Assembly: GCF_029589495.1 (NCBI RefSeq)
Contig: NZ_JAAIVF010000003.1
Location: 424,312 to 488,311, forward strand
Origin: Speluncibacter jeojiensis
GTDB lineage: Bacteria; Actinomycetota; Actinomycetes; Mycobacteriales; Mycobacteriaceae
DNA: 64,000 bases
Direction of reading: 5' to 3'
Part shown: positions 28,457 to 39,011 of the stretch, one piece after another
Position numbering within the stretch: the first letter of the stretch is position 1
How the letters are laid out: every line of letters starts with the position of its first letter
Notes under the pieces: generated by a model
The model's database searches: none
What the model was told of the DNA's origin: nothing
The model's input: the letters and a program-made list of their open reading frames with translations, nothing else
Program-made: the position numbers and the translations under genes

Positions 28457-30184
28457 CTACTCGACACCGATCTGCAGGATGTCGTCGCCTTGGCCGCCCG
28501 GGTAGAGCATCAGCTCGGTGGCCGGGTGGTTGCGCCGCACGTGCTCGGTCAGGCTGTCCGCCAGCGACTCGCTCGCCCCGGATCCGGTCAGGATCGTCAC
28601 CAGCTCGCCGCCGGTGCCGAGCATCAGGTCGATCAGCGTCTGCGCGGCCTGCTCGGGACGCTTCTCCACCACGAGGATCTCGCCGCCGATCATGCCCAGC
28701 GCGTCACCCGGCTCGCAGGTGCCCGCCCAGGTCAACGCGCGTTCCTCCGCGATGCGCAGCGTGGCCGCGCGGGTGCCCGCCGCGGCCTCGGCCATCGTGT
28801 AGGCGTCGTCGGTGATGGCCCGGTGCGGGTCGTGCACCGCCAGCGACGCCAGCCCCTGCACCATCGAACCGCACGGCAGCAGGTGCACCTGCTGGCCGTG
28901 GTCCCGGGCGGCGGCGCCGACCGCGACCAGGTCCTCGGCCGGGACCACACCGTTCGGCAGCACGACCACCTCACCGACCCGGGTGCGCACGATGGCGTTG
29001 AGCAGGTCCGCCGGACCGGGCGGACCGTCGCACAGCAGCACCTCGGCGCCCTCACCGGCGAACAACTCGGCCGCCTCGACGCCGGTCACGACCGCGAGCA
29101 CCGCGCGGCCCTCGAGTCTCGGCAGCGCGCCGCGCTCCCGGGCCTGCTCCTCCAACCCGAAATTGGTGATCCGGATGCGCCGGGGACGGCCGAGTTCCAG
29201 GCCGGCCTCGACGGCCGCGCCGGCGTCCTCGCAGTGCACGTGCACGGACCACCCGCCGTCGCCGTCGCCGACGATCACCACCGAGTTCCCGAGCTGCTCG
29301 AGGCGCTCGCGCAGCACCGGCACGCCGGACGCGTCGCCAGGCAGGTCGAGCAGGTACATCACCTCGTAGTCCTCGACGCCCGCCGCGCAGTGCTCCTCGG
29401 GGCGCATCTCGCGGCCCGCCTCGTCCGCACGGGCCAGCGACAGCGTGGTGATCGGTTGACCGGACCGCCCCGGCGCCTCGACCGCACTGCGCCGCCGGAA
29501 CACGGGCCGCGCGGGGCGCGCCCCCGTGACCACCTCGACCAGGCAGTCCAGCAGCACCAGCAGTCCGCGGCCGCCGGCGTCGACGGCACCGGACTCGCCG
29601 AGCACGGCCAACTGGTGCGGTGTGCGTTCGAGCGCCGCGGCCGCCGATTCGGCCACCGCGCGGACGAAGACGCCCAGCCCGTCGGCGGAGTCGCGCACCT
29701 GCTCGGCGGTGCCGGACGCGGCCCGCAGCACCGAGATGATCGTCCCCTCGACGGGGGTGCTCACCGCCTGGTTGACCAGTTCCAGCGCGCGGCCGAGGGC
29801 GACCGTCAGGGCCTTCGCGTCCAGGTCGCCGCCGCCGGACGCGGCCGCGATCCCACGCAGCACCTGCGAGAGGATCACCCCCGAGTTGCCCCGCGCGCCC
29901 GCGACCGCGCCGGTCGCCAGCGCGGTCGCCACCTCGGCGGTCGACGGGGCCGGCCGGCTCACCTCGTCCCGGCTGCTCGCGTCCGGCCGCGGCGCGTAGA
30001 GGGTCTCGACCGCCTCGGCCGCGGACCGGATCGTGTGGCACAGGTTCGTTCCGGTGTCCGAGTCGGCCACCGGGAAGACGTTCAGTTCGTTGATCTCGTC
30101 GCGGCAGCACTCGAACGCGTCGACGCAATCGCGCACCCACGACCGCAGGACCGGCCCGTCCAGCGCGAGTGGAACGTCGACCAC
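28457..30184 (-). CDS. DAK2 domain-containing kinase (FakA/YloV-like)
   Basis: 575-residue protein with an N-terminal DAK2 (dihydroxyacetone kinase L) domain and a C-terminal DegV-like/FakA-C region. The domain order resembles FakA, which phosphorylates fatty acids bound to FakB; no fakB is nearby, so that role is inference. Metal- and phosphate-binding motifs are visible early: NVFPVADSDTGTNLCHT (about residues 31-47) and GARGNSGVILSQ. The GTG at 30184 is fixed by GGAGGGG nine bases upstream; an open frame extends about 460 bases further but crosses the promoter region. Adjacent to recG as Rv2974c is to Rv2973c. Confidence 0.88.
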   Translation of the reverse strand: MVDVPLALDGPVLRSWVRDCVDAFECCRDEINELNVFPVADSDTGTNLCHTIRSAAEAVETLYAPRPDASSRDEVSRPAPSTAEVATALATGAVAGARGNSGVILSQVLRGIAAASGGGDLDAKALTVALGRALELVNQAVSTPVEGTIISVLRAASGTAEQVRDSADGLGVFVRAVAESAAAALERTPHQLAVLGESGAVDAGGRGLLVLLDCLVEVVTGARPARPVFRRRSAVEAPGRSGQPITTLSLARADEAGREMRPEEHCAAGVEDYEVMYLLDLPGDASGVPVLRERLEQLGNSVVIVGDGDGGWSVHVHCEDAGAAVEAGLELGRPRRIRITNFGLEEQARERGALPRLEGRAVLAVVTGVEAAELFAGEGAEVLLCDGPPGPADLLNAIVRTRVGEVVVLPNGVVPAEDLVAVGAAARDHGQQVHLLPCGSMVQGLASLAVHDPHRAITDDAYTMAEAAAGTRAATLRIAEERALTWAGTCEPGDALGMIGGEILVVEKRPEQAAQTLIDLMLGTGGELVTILTGSGASESLADSLTEHVRRNHPATELMLYPGGQGDDILQIGVE

Positions 30185-30339
30185 CTCGATCAGCCCCTCC
30201 CACCTCTGATTGAACGCCGGTCCGCTCGCCGGGTCCGGTCGAGCGCTCGCATTCGGGGTTCCCGCGCGACCGCACCGCTTGCGTCCCGAGCCTAGCCGTG
30301 CGAACCGCACCCGCGCCGTGCGCCACGACGGGGGCAGAT

Positions 30340-30369
30340 TTGTTCTCGACCTGGCCGACCCGTTACCCT
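30340..30369 (+). promoter_or_regulatory. Probable rpmB promoter
   Basis: TTGTTC at 30340-30345 and TACCCT at 30364-30369 are 18 bases apart, a good match to the actinobacterial housekeeping pattern. The leader to the rpmB ATG would be about 100 nt. The rest of 30185-30473 shows no gene. Confidence 0.5.
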
Positions 30370-30473
30370 TGCAGGGTTGCCCCACCAGGCAGGCGTCGTG
30401 CTGTGCGCGCGGATGCGGGTGAGGCGACGATCGACAAACCATCGTTTCCCACAACGCAAGGAGTACGACGACT

Positions 30474-30665
30474 ATGGCTGCCGTCTGCGACGTCTGTGCC
30501 AAGGGACCCGGTTTCGGCATGTCCGTCTCGCACTCGCACCGACGGACGAAGCGCCGTTGGAACCCGAACATCCAGACGGTCCGGGCCGAGGTCTCCCCGG
30601 GTAACCGCAAGAAGCTCAACGTGTGCACCTCGTGCCTGAAGGCCGGCAAGGTTGTGCGCGGGTAG
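30474..30665 (+). CDS. rpmB: 50S ribosomal protein L28
   Basis: 63-residue ribosomal protein starting [18 protein letters not shown]. Two CxxC pairs (CDVC at residues 5-8 and CTSC near 51-54) mark the zinc-binding form. An AAGGAG site lies 11 bases before the ATG. It is divergent from the DAK2 gene and followed by a strong hairpin. Confidence 0.97.
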   Translation: MAAVCDVCAKGPGFGMSVSHSHRRTKRRWNPNIQTVRAEVSPGNRKKLNVCTSCLKAGKVVRG

Positions 30666-30678
30666 TTTCCGCACCTTC

Positions 30679-30715
30679 GGAAGAGCCCCGGACACAGTGT
30701 GTCCGGGGCTCTTCC
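30679..30715. terminator. Hairpin terminator between rpmB and ung
   Basis: A 17-bp perfect stem, GGAAGAGCCCCGGACAC at 30679-30695 with its complement at 30699-30715, three-base loop. It lies between the convergent genes rpmB and ung, 14 bases after the rpmB stop. Confidence 0.8.
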
Positions 30716-30782
30716 GTCTCCGCACCCGGCCGACGCGCCCCCGCAGACCGCGTGCGGAGGCGCCGCCGACTCGGGGAGGTCG

Positions 30783-31466
30783 TCAGGCCCCAGGGAGCCG
30801 CCAGTCGACCGGCGCGCTGCCGAGCCCCTGCAGCAGGTCGTTGGCGCGACTGAACGGTCGAGACCCGAAGAAGCCGCGCGAGGCCGACAGCGGCGACGGG
30901 TGCGGGGACGCGATCACCGGCACGTCGCCGAGCAGCGGCCGCAGGTTGCCGGCGTCGCGGCCCCACAGGATCGCCACCAGTGGTTGTTCGCGGGCCACCA
31001 GCGCGTGGATCGCCTGCTCGGTGACCGCCTCCCAGCCCTTGCCCCGATGCGAGCCCGCGTTGCCCGGGCCGACCGTGAGCACGCGGTTGAGCAGCAGCAC
31101 ACCCGCATCCGCCCACGGGGTCAGGTCGCCGTTCGCCGGCATCGGCAGGCCGAGGTCGTCGCAGTACTCGCGGTAGATGTTCACCAGCGAGCGCGGAATC
31201 GGGCGCACCTCGGGCGCGACCGAGAAGCTCAGCCCCACCGCGTGTCCCGGCGTCGGATACGGGTCCTGGCCCACGATCAGCACTCGGACCCCGTCGAGCG
31301 GTTGGGTGAACGCGCGCAGGACATGCTCCCCGGCCGGCAGGTAGCCGCGGCCGGCCGCCGTCTCCGCACGCAGGAACCGGCCGAGCTCGGCGACCTGGTC
31401 GGCCACCGGTTCCAACGCCCGGGCCCAGCCCGGGTCGACCAACTCGCTCAGCGGCTGGGCACCCAT
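30783..31466 (-). CDS. ung: Uracil-DNA glycosylase
   Basis: 227-residue family-1 uracil-DNA glycosylase, first enzyme of uracil excision repair. The water-activating motif [18 protein letters not shown] is at residues 65-82 (catalytic Asp68), and the C-terminal HPSPLSAS loop with its DNA-intercalating segment is present. The ATG at 31466 has GGGAG eight bases upstream; a longer open frame upstream has no family similarity. A 20-codon open frame (31466-31528) ends in a TGATG overlap with this start. Next upstream is thiL, as in M. tuberculosis (Rv2976c-Rv2977c). Confidence 0.96.
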   Translation of the reverse strand: MGAQPLSELVDPGWARALEPVADQVAELGRFLRAETAAGRGYLPAGEHVLRAFTQPLDGVRVLIVGQDPYPTPGHAVGLSFSVAPEVRPIPRSLVNIYREYCDDLGLPMPANGDLTPWADAGVLLLNRVLTVGPGNAGSHRGKGWEAVTEQAIHALVAREQPLVAILWGRDAGNLRPLLGDVPVIASPHPSPLSASRGFFGSRPFSRANDLLQGLGSAPVDWRLPGA

Positions 31467-31584
31467 CAGCAGGTCTCCCGTCCGGGGGCTTCGGCACCGA
31501 CCGCACCGGTGCGCACCGTGTTCTCCATCGCTGCAACCTATCGCGCGGCCGCCGGCCCGATCCCGACCGCCCTGCGCCGCCGGC

Positions 31585-32553
31585 TCAGTAGCTCTCCCAC
31601 CCACCGGGCCTGTCCCAGCCGACCCCGTCGACGACCACTCCCGAGCCCGGCCGGACCGCGCCGACAACCGTCCACCCCGACGGCGGCGGCGTCCGGAAGC
31701 AGCCGACCAGCGCGTGATCCTCACCACCGGTCAGCACCCAGTCCCCGGCGTCCGCACCGAGGAGAGAGGCCGCGCGCACCATCGGGTCGGACGGGGTGAG
31801 CGCCGCGCGGTCCAGCGCGATCCGGACGCCCGACGCGCGGGCGAGGTGTCCGAGGTCGGCGATCAGCCCGTCGGAGATGTCGGTGAGTGCGGACGCCCCT
31901 GCATCCGCCGCCTCCGGACCCCGCCCGTACGGCGGCAGCGGCGTGCGGTGCGCCCGCACCAGCGCGGCCAGCGCGTCGTCCGAGCCACAGTCGACGCCGG
32001 CATCCAGCAGTGCCAGGCCCGCCGCGGACCGGCCCAGCTCCCCCGCCACGGCGACCACGTCGCCGTCCCGCGCGCCGGACCGCAGCACAGGCTCCCGGCC
32101 CTGCAGGTCGCCGAGCGCGGTGATCGAGATCACCAGTTGTTCGGAGGCGACTAGGTCACCGCCGACGATCGATCCGCCGGCCCGCGTGGCCTCCCGCCAC
32201 AGTCCCTCGTTGAGTTCCTCGATCACACTCATCGGCGTGCCCGCCGGGCAGCCCAACGCGACCAGGAAGGCGGTGCAGACGGCGCCCATCGACGCGATGT
32301 CGGCGCCGTTCTGCGCGATCGCCTTGTGTCCGATGTCCCGCGGCGTCGACCAGTCCAGCCGGAAGTGCCGGCCCTCGACCAGCATGTCGGTCGTCGCGAC
32401 CACCCGGCCATCCGGGGATGTGATCAACGCCGCATCGTCGCCCGGTCCCACGATCGTCGTGGGCGCCTGCCCACGCCCCGCCGTGATGCGGTCGATGACC
32501 GCGAATTCGCCTGTCCGACCGACGGTTCGGTCGTCGTCCTGCGCAGCACACAT
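31585..32553 (-). CDS. thiL: Thiamine-monophosphate kinase
   Basis: 322-residue kinase that makes thiamine diphosphate from thiamine monophosphate. The PurM-like fold is recognisable from the acidic N-terminal metal sites (GPGDDAALI), [15 protein letters not shown] and the GGDLVAS segment, and from [19 protein letters not shown] in the C-terminal domain. The ATG at 32553 is favoured by a GGGAGG site about five bases upstream. It is divergent from the Lrp-type gene and followed by ung. Confidence 0.95.
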   Translation of the reverse strand: MCAAQDDDRTVGRTGEFAVIDRITAGRGQAPTTIVGPGDDAALITSPDGRVVATTDMLVEGRHFRLDWSTPRDIGHKAIAQNGADIASMGAVCTAFLVALGCPAGTPMSVIEELNEGLWREATRAGGSIVGGDLVASEQLVISITALGDLQGREPVLRSGARDGDVVAVAGELGRSAAGLALLDAGVDCGSDDALAALVRAHRTPLPPYGRGPEAADAGASALTDISDGLIADLGHLARASGVRIALDRAALTPSDPMVRAASLLGADAGDWVLTGGEDHALVGCFRTPPPSGWTVVGAVRPGSGVVVDGVGWDRPGGWESY

Positions 32554-32720
32554 CCCGGCCTCCCGAAGCTCGGCTCGTCGTCGGCGACGGTCGGGCCCCA
32601 CGCGCTGCGGTAGCGTTGTCGCTGGTCGGACTTGCCGGCCGCCCTACTGTCGGATCGCCCCGTGAGATCCCGGTGGCAGGGTCGAATCCTAACGAGGCGA
32701 GCGCGAGGTAGGTGCGACGA

Positions 32721-32990
32721 GTGGTCTCGCAAGCGGTGGAGGCCTACATCCTGGTCCAGACCGAGGTCGGTCGCGCCGGCGCGGTCGCCGACGAGATCGT
32801 CGCCCTCGGCGGTGTGCGCACCGCCGAGGTGCTCACCGGCCCCTACGACATCATCGTGCGCGTGTGCGCCGACTCGATGGACCTGCTGGCCTCGAACGTG
32901 ATCGCGCCGATCCAGCGCGTCGCGGGGATCACCCGCACACTCACCTGCCCGATCGTCACCCCGCCCGCAGCTACCCCCCAGGAACGATGA
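32721..32990 (+). CDS. Stand-alone Lrp/AsnC ligand-binding domain protein
   Basis: 89-residue protein consisting only of the RAM/Lrp C-terminal domain (VEAYILVQTEVGRAGAVADE, then GPYDIIVRV). There is no helix-turn-helix, so it cannot bind DNA like full Lrp. Such domains form ring oligomers that bind amino acids and may modulate full-length Lrp proteins; the role here is unknown. GTG 32721 has an AGGTAGG site eight bases upstream; GTG 32712 is the alternative. Its TGA overlaps the ATG of the next gene (ATGA). Confidence 0.85.
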   Translation: MVSQAVEAYILVQTEVGRAGAVADEIVALGGVRTAEVLTGPYDIIVRVCADSMDLLASNVIAPIQRVAGITRTLTCPIVTPPAATPQER

Positions 32991-33622
32991 GCCCGCACCA
33001 GAACACCGAGCCCGACGCCGACGGCGACAAGTCCACCGATGCCCGACCGTCCGGCGCCGCATCGTCCGCCGCCGACACGACTCCCCGGCGTCATCCCGCG
33101 CTGATCGCCACGGCGGTCGCGCTGCCGGTCGCACTGCTCGTCGGCATCATCGTCGCCGCGGTCATGACCGGGCGCACCACCACCCGCGAACCGGTCGCGC
33201 TCGGTGCCGTCCCGGCGCCGCAGGCCGAATCCGCCGAGTGCACCGAGATGCTCGAGGCCATGCCCGACTCGCTCGACGACTACCAGCGCGCCGAACTCGT
33301 CAAGCCGGCACCGGCCGGTGCGCTCGCGTGGAACAAGGCGGACGGCGGGCAGGCGATCACGCTGCGCTGCGGGCTCGATCGGCCCGCCGAGTTCGTCCAG
33401 GGCAGTGCGTTGCAGGTCGTCGACGACGTGCAGTGGCTGCAGGTGTCGGGCAAGGACCAGGGCCTGGACGCGTCGACCTGGTACGTGGTCGACCGCGGTG
33501 TGTACGCGGCACTGACGCTGCCCGACGGCACCGGCCCGACCCCGATCCAGGCGGTGTCCGACGCGATCGCGAAGGCGTTGCCCGCCAAGCCGATCGATCC
33601 GGCGCCCGCACCGCACTCCTAG
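32987..33622 (+). CDS. DUF3515 family membrane-anchored protein
   Basis: 211-residue envelope protein of the DUF3515 family, homologous by position and form to Rv2980. A charged N-terminus (about 40 residues) precedes one transmembrane helix (about 43-64, LIATAVALPVALLVGIIVAAV). An extracytoplasmic domain follows with two cysteines (about residues 84 and 123) that may form a disulfide. Function is unknown. The ATG at 32987 follows an AGGA site and overlaps the previous stop. Upstream open frame inside the Lrp-type gene is not used. Confidence 0.85.
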   Translation: MSPHQNTEPDADGDKSTDARPSGAASSAADTTPRRHPALIATAVALPVALLVGIIVAAVMTGRTTTREPVALGAVPAPQAESAECTEMLEAMPDSLDDYQRAELVKPAPAGALAWNKADGGQAITLRCGLDRPAEFVQGSALQVVDDVQWLQVSGKDQGLDASTWYVVDRGVYAALTLPDGTGPTPIQAVSDAIAKALPAKPIDPAPAPHS

Positions 33623-33647
33623 ACACCTCCCACTAGACACCTCCCAC
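33620..33647. repeat. Tandem 14-bp duplication at the DUF3515 stop codon
   Basis: TAGACACCTCCCAC occurs twice without a gap (33620-33633 and 33634-33647). The first TAG is the stop codon of the DUF3515 gene, so the duplication repeats the stop. It directly abuts the terminator hairpin. Confidence 0.85.
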
Positions 33648-33710
33648 ACGCGAACGGGCGGTTGTCCGGCAGGCCACTCGGCCGATGCCCGGACAACCGC
33701 CCGTTCGCGT
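33648..33710. terminator. Bidirectional hairpin between the DUF3515 gene and ddl
   Basis: A 22-bp perfect stem (33648-33669 with 33689-33710; left arm begins ACGCGAACGGGCGGTTG) around a 19-base loop, between convergent genes. The arm shares CGAACGGGC-GTTG with the smc terminator at 3592. Confidence 0.8.
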
Positions 33711-33725
33711 CCGGTCCCGTGGACG

Positions 33726-34832
33726 TCAGCGCAGCCCGGTCCCCCGGTTCAGCGCGGTCTGCACCATGGTCGCGAGCAGCGTCTCGTAGTCGATGCCGGT
33801 CGCCGCCCACATGCGCGGGTACATCGAGATCGCGGTGAACCCGGGCATCGTGTTGATCTCGTTGATCACCGGTCCGTCCTCGGTGACGAAGAAGTCGACA
33901 CGGGCCAGGCCCTGGCAGTCCAGCGCCGCGAACGCCTCGACGGCCATCGTGCGCACCGCGTCGCTCATCTCGTCGTCCAGCTTCGCCGGGACGTCGAACT
34001 CGCACACGTCGTCGAGGTACTTCGTGTCGAAGTCGTAGAAGGCCGCGTCGTCGCCGCTGGTGTCGGGCATCCGGATCTCGGCGACCACGCTGGCGCGCAC
34101 GGTGCCGTCGGGCATCTCGAGCACGCCGCACTCGACCTCGCGGCCGACGATCCCGGCCTCGATGATCACCTTCGGATCGTGCTCGCGCGCGGTCGCGATC
34201 GCGGCGTCCAGTCCCTCCCAGCTCGCCACCCGGGTGATGCCGATCGACGACCCGCCGCGGGCAGGCTTGACGAACACGGGCAGGCCCAGACGCGCGCGCT
34301 CGTCCTCGGTCAGCGTCGCACGGCCCGGACGCAGCACGACCTGGACTCCGACCGGCAGCCCCTCGGCGGCGAGCAGCTTCTTGGTGAACTCCTTGTCCAT
34401 GCCGGCGGCGCTGGCGAGCACACCGGGGCCGACGTACGGCAGGCCGGCCAGTTCGAGCAGCCCCTGGACGGTGCCGTCCTCGCCGAACGGACCGTGCAGC
34501 ACCGGAAACACCACGTCGACGGAGGCCAGCACCTGGCCGGCCGGACCGTCGCCGAGCGCGACGAGTTCTCCGGTGCGCGTCGGGTCCGCCGTCAGCGCCA
34601 GCGCCACACCGGTCGGGTCGACCGAGGGCAGCGACTTGCCGTCGACGGCCAGTTCGCGCGGATCACCCGGCCCCAGTACCCACGCGCCGTCCTCGGTGAT
34701 CCCGATCGGCACGACCTCGAACTGCTCGGGATCGAGATGTTCGAGGATGCTGCCGGCGGACACGCACGACACGGAATGCTCACTGCTGCGGCCACCGAAG
34801 ATCACGGCCACCTTGGTGCGGGCTCTACTCAC
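33726..34832 (-). CDS. ddl: D-alanine--D-alanine ligase
   Basis: 368-residue ATP-grasp ligase making the D-Ala-D-Ala dipeptide of peptidoglycan; target of D-cycloserine. N-terminal [18 protein letters not shown] (about 12-29), the ATP-grasp [14 protein letters not shown] stretch and the C-terminal [15 protein letters not shown] metal-binding motif are all present. Starts with GTG at 34832. It precedes no close partner; gpsA lies 70 bases upstream on the same strand, as with Rv2981c-Rv2982c. Confidence 0.97.
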   Translation of the reverse strand: MSRARTKVAVIFGGRSSEHSVSCVSAGSILEHLDPEQFEVVPIGITEDGAWVLGPGDPRELAVDGKSLPSVDPTGVALALTADPTRTGELVALGDGPAGQVLASVDVVFPVLHGPFGEDGTVQGLLELAGLPYVGPGVLASAAGMDKEFTKKLLAAEGLPVGVQVVLRPGRATLTEDERARLGLPVFVKPARGGSSIGITRVASWEGLDAAIATAREHDPKVIIEAGIVGREVECGVLEMPDGTVRASVVAEIRMPDTSGDDAAFYDFDTKYLDDVCEFDVPAKLDDEMSDAVRTMAVEAFAALDCQGLARVDFFVTEDGPVINEINTMPGFTAISMYPRMWAATGIDYETLLATMVQTALNRGTGLR

Positions 34833-34902
34833 TCGTCAGACCGTACCTGCCGCGGCAGGCGGTGCGTAAACCGCAGACGAGTGCCGGCAGACCCGGCCCG
34901 GA

Positions 34903-35907
34903 TCACTCCGGCTTCATGTCCCGCTTGAGCAACTGCGCCAACGCCTCCTGCGGCGTGAGTCCCTCGTGGCACACCCGGTGCACCGCGTCGGTCAGCGGCA
35001 TCTCCACGCCGTAGCTCTGCGCCAGCGCACGCACCGAACTGCACGACTTGACCCCCTCGGCGACCTGCCCGTTCGCCGCGGCCTGAGCACTCTCGAGCGA
35101 TTCGCCCGCGCCCAGTCGCTCGCCGAACGTGCGGTTGCGCGAGAGCGGCGACGAGCAGGTGGCCACCAGGTCGCCGACGCCGGCGAGTCCGGACAGGGTC
35201 TTGGCGTTGGCGCCCAGCGCGACTCCCAGCCGGGTCATCTCCGCGAGTCCCCGGGTGATGATCGCGGCGAGGGTGTTCTCCCCCAGCCCGATGCCCACGG
35301 CCATGCCGCAGCACAGCGCGATCACGTTCTTGGCGGCGCCGCCGATCTCGCAACCGATCACGTCCGTGTTGGTGTACGGCCGGAAATAGCCGGTGGCGCA
35401 GGCCCGCTGCAGCGCGATCGCGCGGGCGGAATCCGGGCAGGCGATCACGGTCGCCGTCGGCTGACCCTGCGCGATCTCCTTGGCGAGGTTGGGGCCGGAC
35501 AGCACCGCGATCCGGTTGGCGTCGGCGCCGGCGACCTCACCGATCACCTGACTCATCCGCATCAGCGTGCCGCTCTCGACGCCCTTCGCGAGGCTGAGCA
35601 GTGTGGCCTGCGGGCCGATCACACCGGCCCACTCGGCCAGGTTGGTGCGCAAGGTCTGCGAGGGCACCGCCAGCACCACGACGCCCGCACCGGCGAGGGC
35701 CTCACGATGATCGTCGGTGGCCCGCAGCCCGTCGGGCAGCACGACCTCGCTCAGGTAGTCCGGATTGACGTGACGTTCGTTGATCGACTCCGCGACCGCA
35801 CCACGGCGGGCCCAGATGACCGTCTCGGTTCCCGCGTCGCACAACACCTTCGCGAACGCGGTCCCGAACGATCCCGCCCCCATCACCGCAGCCTTGGTCA
35901 CCTGCAC
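34903..35907 (-). CDS. gpsA: Glycerol-3-phosphate dehydrogenase [NAD(P)+]
   Basis: 334-residue cytosolic enzyme making sn-glycerol-3-phosphate for phospholipids. NAD-binding [13 protein letters not shown] is at about residues 10-22, and the catalytic region with [17 protein letters not shown] and the substrate-binding [10 protein letters not shown] follow. Several GTG codons cluster at the start; GTG 35907 is chosen because AGGGAGG lies five bases upstream. The next codon upstream (GTG 35910) would add one residue. The gene is divergent from fbiD. Confidence 0.95.
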   Translation of the reverse strand: MQVTKAAVMGAGSFGTAFAKVLCDAGTETVIWARRGAVAESINERHVNPDYLSEVVLPDGLRATDDHREALAGAGVVVLAVPSQTLRTNLAEWAGVIGPQATLLSLAKGVESGTLMRMSQVIGEVAGADANRIAVLSGPNLAKEIAQGQPTATVIACPDSARAIALQRACATGYFRPYTNTDVIGCEIGGAAKNVIALCCGMAVGIGLGENTLAAIITRGLAEMTRLGVALGANAKTLSGLAGVGDLVATCSSPLSRNRTFGERLGAGESLESAQAAANGQVAEGVKSCSSVRALAQSYGVEMPLTDAVHRVCHEGLTPQEALAQLLKRDMKPE

Positions 35908-36023
35908 CACTACCTCCCTGATCGCGCCGCGCGGACCTGATACCGCCGGGCGGACACCGCCTCGTCGCCCATGACCGTACCGAGTGCGCCGTCGGTGGTG
36001 GGCGACCTGGCAGGATTGCGCGC

Positions 36024-36728
36024 ATGACTCGCGCGCCCGCCACCGCCGTGGGCGCACACGTGTTGATCCCGGTCAAAGATCTGCTCAGCGCCAAGTCCCG
36101 CTTGGCGGCGGCGTTGACACCCGCGCACCGCAGCGAGCTGGTGCTGGCGATGCTGGCGGACACCGTCGCCGCGTCGTCGACCGCCGCGGAGGTCGCCGCG
36201 GTGTGGGTCATCACCCCGGACCCGACGGTCGCCGCCGAGGCCCGTCGCCACGGCGCGACGGTGATCGCCGATCCCCGCCGCGCCCGCGGTGGCCCGCGGA
36301 CCGCCGCAGACGGCCTCAACGACGCGCTGACGGCCGCCGCCGGACGGATTCGCGTCCGGCACCCGCACTCCATCCTGGTCGCCCTGCAGGCCGATCTGCC
36401 GGCCTTGCGTGCCGCCGAGTTCGACGCGGCACTGGCCGCGGCCGCGGGCGCGCCCCGATCGATCGTCACCGACCGGCACGGCACGGGCACGTGCGCGCTG
36501 ATCGTGGCGGGCGGGCAGGACGAGTTGGCCCCCCGGTTCGGCGGCCGCAGCGCCGAGGCCCACGCCGGACTCGGGGCCGTGCTGCTCGACGGGCCGTGGC
36601 CCGGATTGCGTTGCGACGTCGACAACGTGGACGACCTGGCGGCCGCGCGCTCGCTCGGGCTCGGGCCGGCGACCGCCGCCGCCCTGACGCGTCCCGGCGG
36701 TATCGGCGACGCGCTCCGCATGCGCTGA
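36024..36728 (+). CDS. fbiD: FbiD/CofC guanylyltransferase of F420 synthesis
   Basis: 234-residue nucleotidyltransferase of coenzyme F420 biosynthesis. In mycobacteria the homologue Rv2983 (FbiD) activates phosphoenolpyruvate with GTP before FbiA acts. The N-terminal [15 protein letters not shown] (about 14-28), the acidic ALQADLPAL site and CDVDNVDDL near the C-terminus are typical. The rest of the pathway is not in this window. It is followed nine bases later by ppk's upstream region, so co-transcription is likely. A PPOX protein of the F420-linked superfamily is encoded at 43861. Confidence 0.9.
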   Translation: MTRAPATAVGAHVLIPVKDLLSAKSRLAAALTPAHRSELVLAMLADTVAASSTAAEVAAVWVITPDPTVAAEARRHGATVIADPRRARGGPRTAADGLNDALTAAAGRIRVRHPHSILVALQADLPALRAAEFDAALAAAAGAPRSIVTDRHGTGTCALIVAGGQDELAPRFGGRSAEAHAGLGAVLLDGPWPGLRCDVDNVDDLAAARSLGLGPATAAALTRPGGIGDALRMR

Positions 36729-36755
36729 CCCCTCCGGATGGGGGATGATCGGTGC

Positions 36756-39011
36756 GTGGGCGACGAAGCGGGATTCCAGGAGATTCGACAGGCCTCGCAC
36801 GACGGTCAGGCGACCGCCACCGCGACGACAGAGGCACGCGGCGACGGTGCCGCGCGGGGCGAGGGTGCACCGCGCACTGACGGAGGCCGCACCGTCCCGC
36901 CGTCCGCGCCGCCTGCCGCGACGGTGGCGCTCGACGCGCGGGTGCCCGACCTCCCGGAGGACCGATACCTCAACCGGGAGTTGAGCTGGCTCGACTTCAA
37001 CTCGCGGGTGCTGGCCCTCGCCGAGGACGCCTCGCTGCCGGTCCTCGAGCGGGCCAAGTTCCTGTCGATCTACGCCTCGAACCTCGACGAGTTCTACATG
37101 GTCCGGGTGGCCGGGCTCAAGCGCCGCGACGAGACGGGGCTGTCGGTGCGCTCCGCCGACGGGCTCTCGCCCCGCGAGCAACTCGCGCTGATCGCCACCG
37201 AGGCCCAGGAACTCGCGAACAAGCACGCCCACGTGCTCTCCGAATCGGTGCTGCCCGAGCTCGCCGCGGCCGGGGTCACCCTGACCTCATGGGCCGCGCT
37301 CGACGGCGACGAGCGCAAGCGGCTCTCCGAGCACTTCCACGACCAGGTCTTCCCCGTGCTCACGCCGCTCGCCGTCGACCCCGCGCACCCGTTCCCGTAC
37401 ATCAGCGGCCTGAGCCTGAACCTGGCGGTCACCGTGAAGGACTCGTCCAGTGGCGGTGAACATTTCGCCAGGGTCAAGGTCCCCGACAACGTGAACCGGT
37501 TCCTGCGGGTGAACAACCCCACCCGGGACAAGACCGCGGCGGTGGCCTTCCTCCCGATGGAGGACCTGATCGCCGCACACCTCGACGTGCTCTTCCACGG
37601 CATGCACGTCGCCGAGCACCACGCGTTCCGCGTCACCCGGAACGCGGACTTCGAGGTCGAGGAGGATCGCGACGAGGATCTGCTGCAGGCCCTCGAGCGG
37701 GAGCTGGCGCGGCGCCGATTCGGTTCCCCGGTTCGCCTGGAGGTCGAGGACGGCATGAGCGAGCACATGCTCGAATTGCTGTTGCGGGAGCTCGATGTCG
37801 ACCCCGACGACGTGATCAAGGTTCCCGGGCTGCTCGACATGACCGGACTGATGGAGATCTACGCCCTGGACCGGCCGACGCTCAAGGACGCACCGTTCGT
37901 GCCGGCCACCCACCCGGCCTTCGCCGAACGGGAGACCCCGAAGAGCGTCTTCGCGACGCTGCGTGACGGCGACGTGCTCGTGCACCATCCGTACGACTCG
38001 TTCTCGACCAGCGTGCAGCGCTTCATCGAGCAGGCCGCCGCCGATCCTCAGGTGCTGGCCATCAAGCAGACCCTGTACCGCACCTCCGGCGACTCCCCGA
38101 TCGTCAACGCGCTCGTCGACGCCGCCGAGGCCGGCAAACAGGTTGTCGCCCTTGTCGAGATCAAGGCCCGCTTCGACGAGCAGGCAAACATCAAGTGGGC
38201 CCGCAAACTCGAGCAGGCCGGGGTGCACGTGGTCTACGGTCTGGTCGGGCTCAAGACCCACTGCAAGACATGCCTGGTCGTGCGCCGCGAGGGGTCGACG
38301 ATCCGGCGCTACTGCCACATCGGCACCGGCAACTACAACCCCAAGACCGCCCGTCTGTACGAAGATGTCGGCCTGCTCACGGCCGCACCCGAGATCGGCG
38401 CCGACCTGACCGATCTGTTCAACTCGCTCACCGGCTATTCGCGGGTCACCCAGTACCGCAACCTGTTGGTCGCGCCACGCGGCATCCGCTCCGGGATCAT
38501 CGAGCGGATCGAGGCCGAGGTGGCGCACAAGCACGCCGGCCGGCCCGGGCGGGTCCGCTTGAAGGCCAACGCTCTCGTCGACGAGCAGGTCATCGATGCG
38601 CTGTACCGCGCATCGCAGGCCGGGGTCCCCGTCGAGATCGTCGTCCGCGGGATCTGCGCGCTCAAGCCCGGCGTTCCGGGACTGAGCGAGAACATCACCG
38701 TGCGATCGATTCTCGGCAGGTTCCTGGAGCACTCCCGCATCCTGCACTTCGCGGGCGCCGACGAGTACTGGATCGGCAGCGCCGACATGATGCACCGCAA
38801 CCTCGACCGCCGCGTCGAGGTCATGGCGCAGGTCAAGGACCCGCGCCTCACCCGGCAGCTCGGCGAGATCTTCGACTCCGCACTCGATCCCACCACCCGG
38901 TGCTGGGTCCTCGACGGAGAGGGACGATGGGTCGCCGCACCGGCCGCCGGTGAGGAGGTTCGCGACCACCAGGTGGCGATGATGCTGCAGCACCGAGCCG
39001 CGGCGCTGTGA
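36756..39011 (+). CDS. ppk: Polyphosphate kinase
   Basis: About 751-residue PPK1, making inorganic polyphosphate reversibly from ATP. The N-terminal 60 residues are low in complexity and rich in Ala, Gly and Thr. The conserved core starts at [16 protein letters not shown], and the autophosphorylated histidine region [19 protein letters not shown] (about residue 520) is present, as is the later [12 protein letters not shown]. The start is uncertain: GTG 36756 has GGGGGA ten bases upstream, whereas ATG 36738 has no ribosome site. It overlaps mutT1 by four bases. Confidence 0.95.
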   Translation: MGDEAGFQEIRQASHDGQATATATTEARGDGAARGEGAPRTDGGRTVPPSAPPAATVALDARVPDLPEDRYLNRELSWLDFNSRVLALAEDASLPVLERAKFLSIYASNLDEFYMVRVAGLKRRDETGLSVRSADGLSPREQLALIATEAQELANKHAHVLSESVLPELAAAGVTLTSWAALDGDERKRLSEHFHDQVFPVLTPLAVDPAHPFPYISGLSLNLAVTVKDSSSGGEHFARVKVPDNVNRFLRVNNPTRDKTAAVAFLPMEDLIAAHLDVLFHGMHVAEHHAFRVTRNADFEVEEDRDEDLLQALERELARRRFGSPVRLEVEDGMSEHMLELLLRELDVDPDDVIKVPGLLDMTGLMEIYALDRPTLKDAPFVPATHPAFAERETPKSVFATLRDGDVLVHHPYDSFSTSVQRFIEQAAADPQVLAIKQTLYRTSGDSPIVNALVDAAEAGKQVVALVEIKARFDEQANIKWARKLEQAGVHVVYGLVGLKTHCKTCLVVRREGSTIRRYCHIGTGNYNPKTARLYEDVGLLTAAPEIGADLTDLFNSLTGYSRVTQYRNLLVAPRGIRSGIIERIEAEVAHKHAGRPGRVRLKANALVDEQVIDALYRASQAGVPVEIVVRGICALKPGVPGLSENITVRSILGRFLEHSRILHFAGADEYWIGSADMMHRNLDRRVEVMAQVKDPRLTRQLGEIFDSALDPTTRCWVLDGEGRWVAAPAAGEEVRDHQVAMMLQHRAAAL

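Noticed and set aside
26660..30295. A plus-strand open frame of about 1200 codons opposite recG and the DAK2 gene
   Set aside because: It covers two well-supported genes and their junction, and its product has no recognisable domain.
32680..32705. Sequence resembling a tRNA T-arm before the Lrp-type gene
   Set aside because: No acceptor, D or anticodon arm can be built around it.
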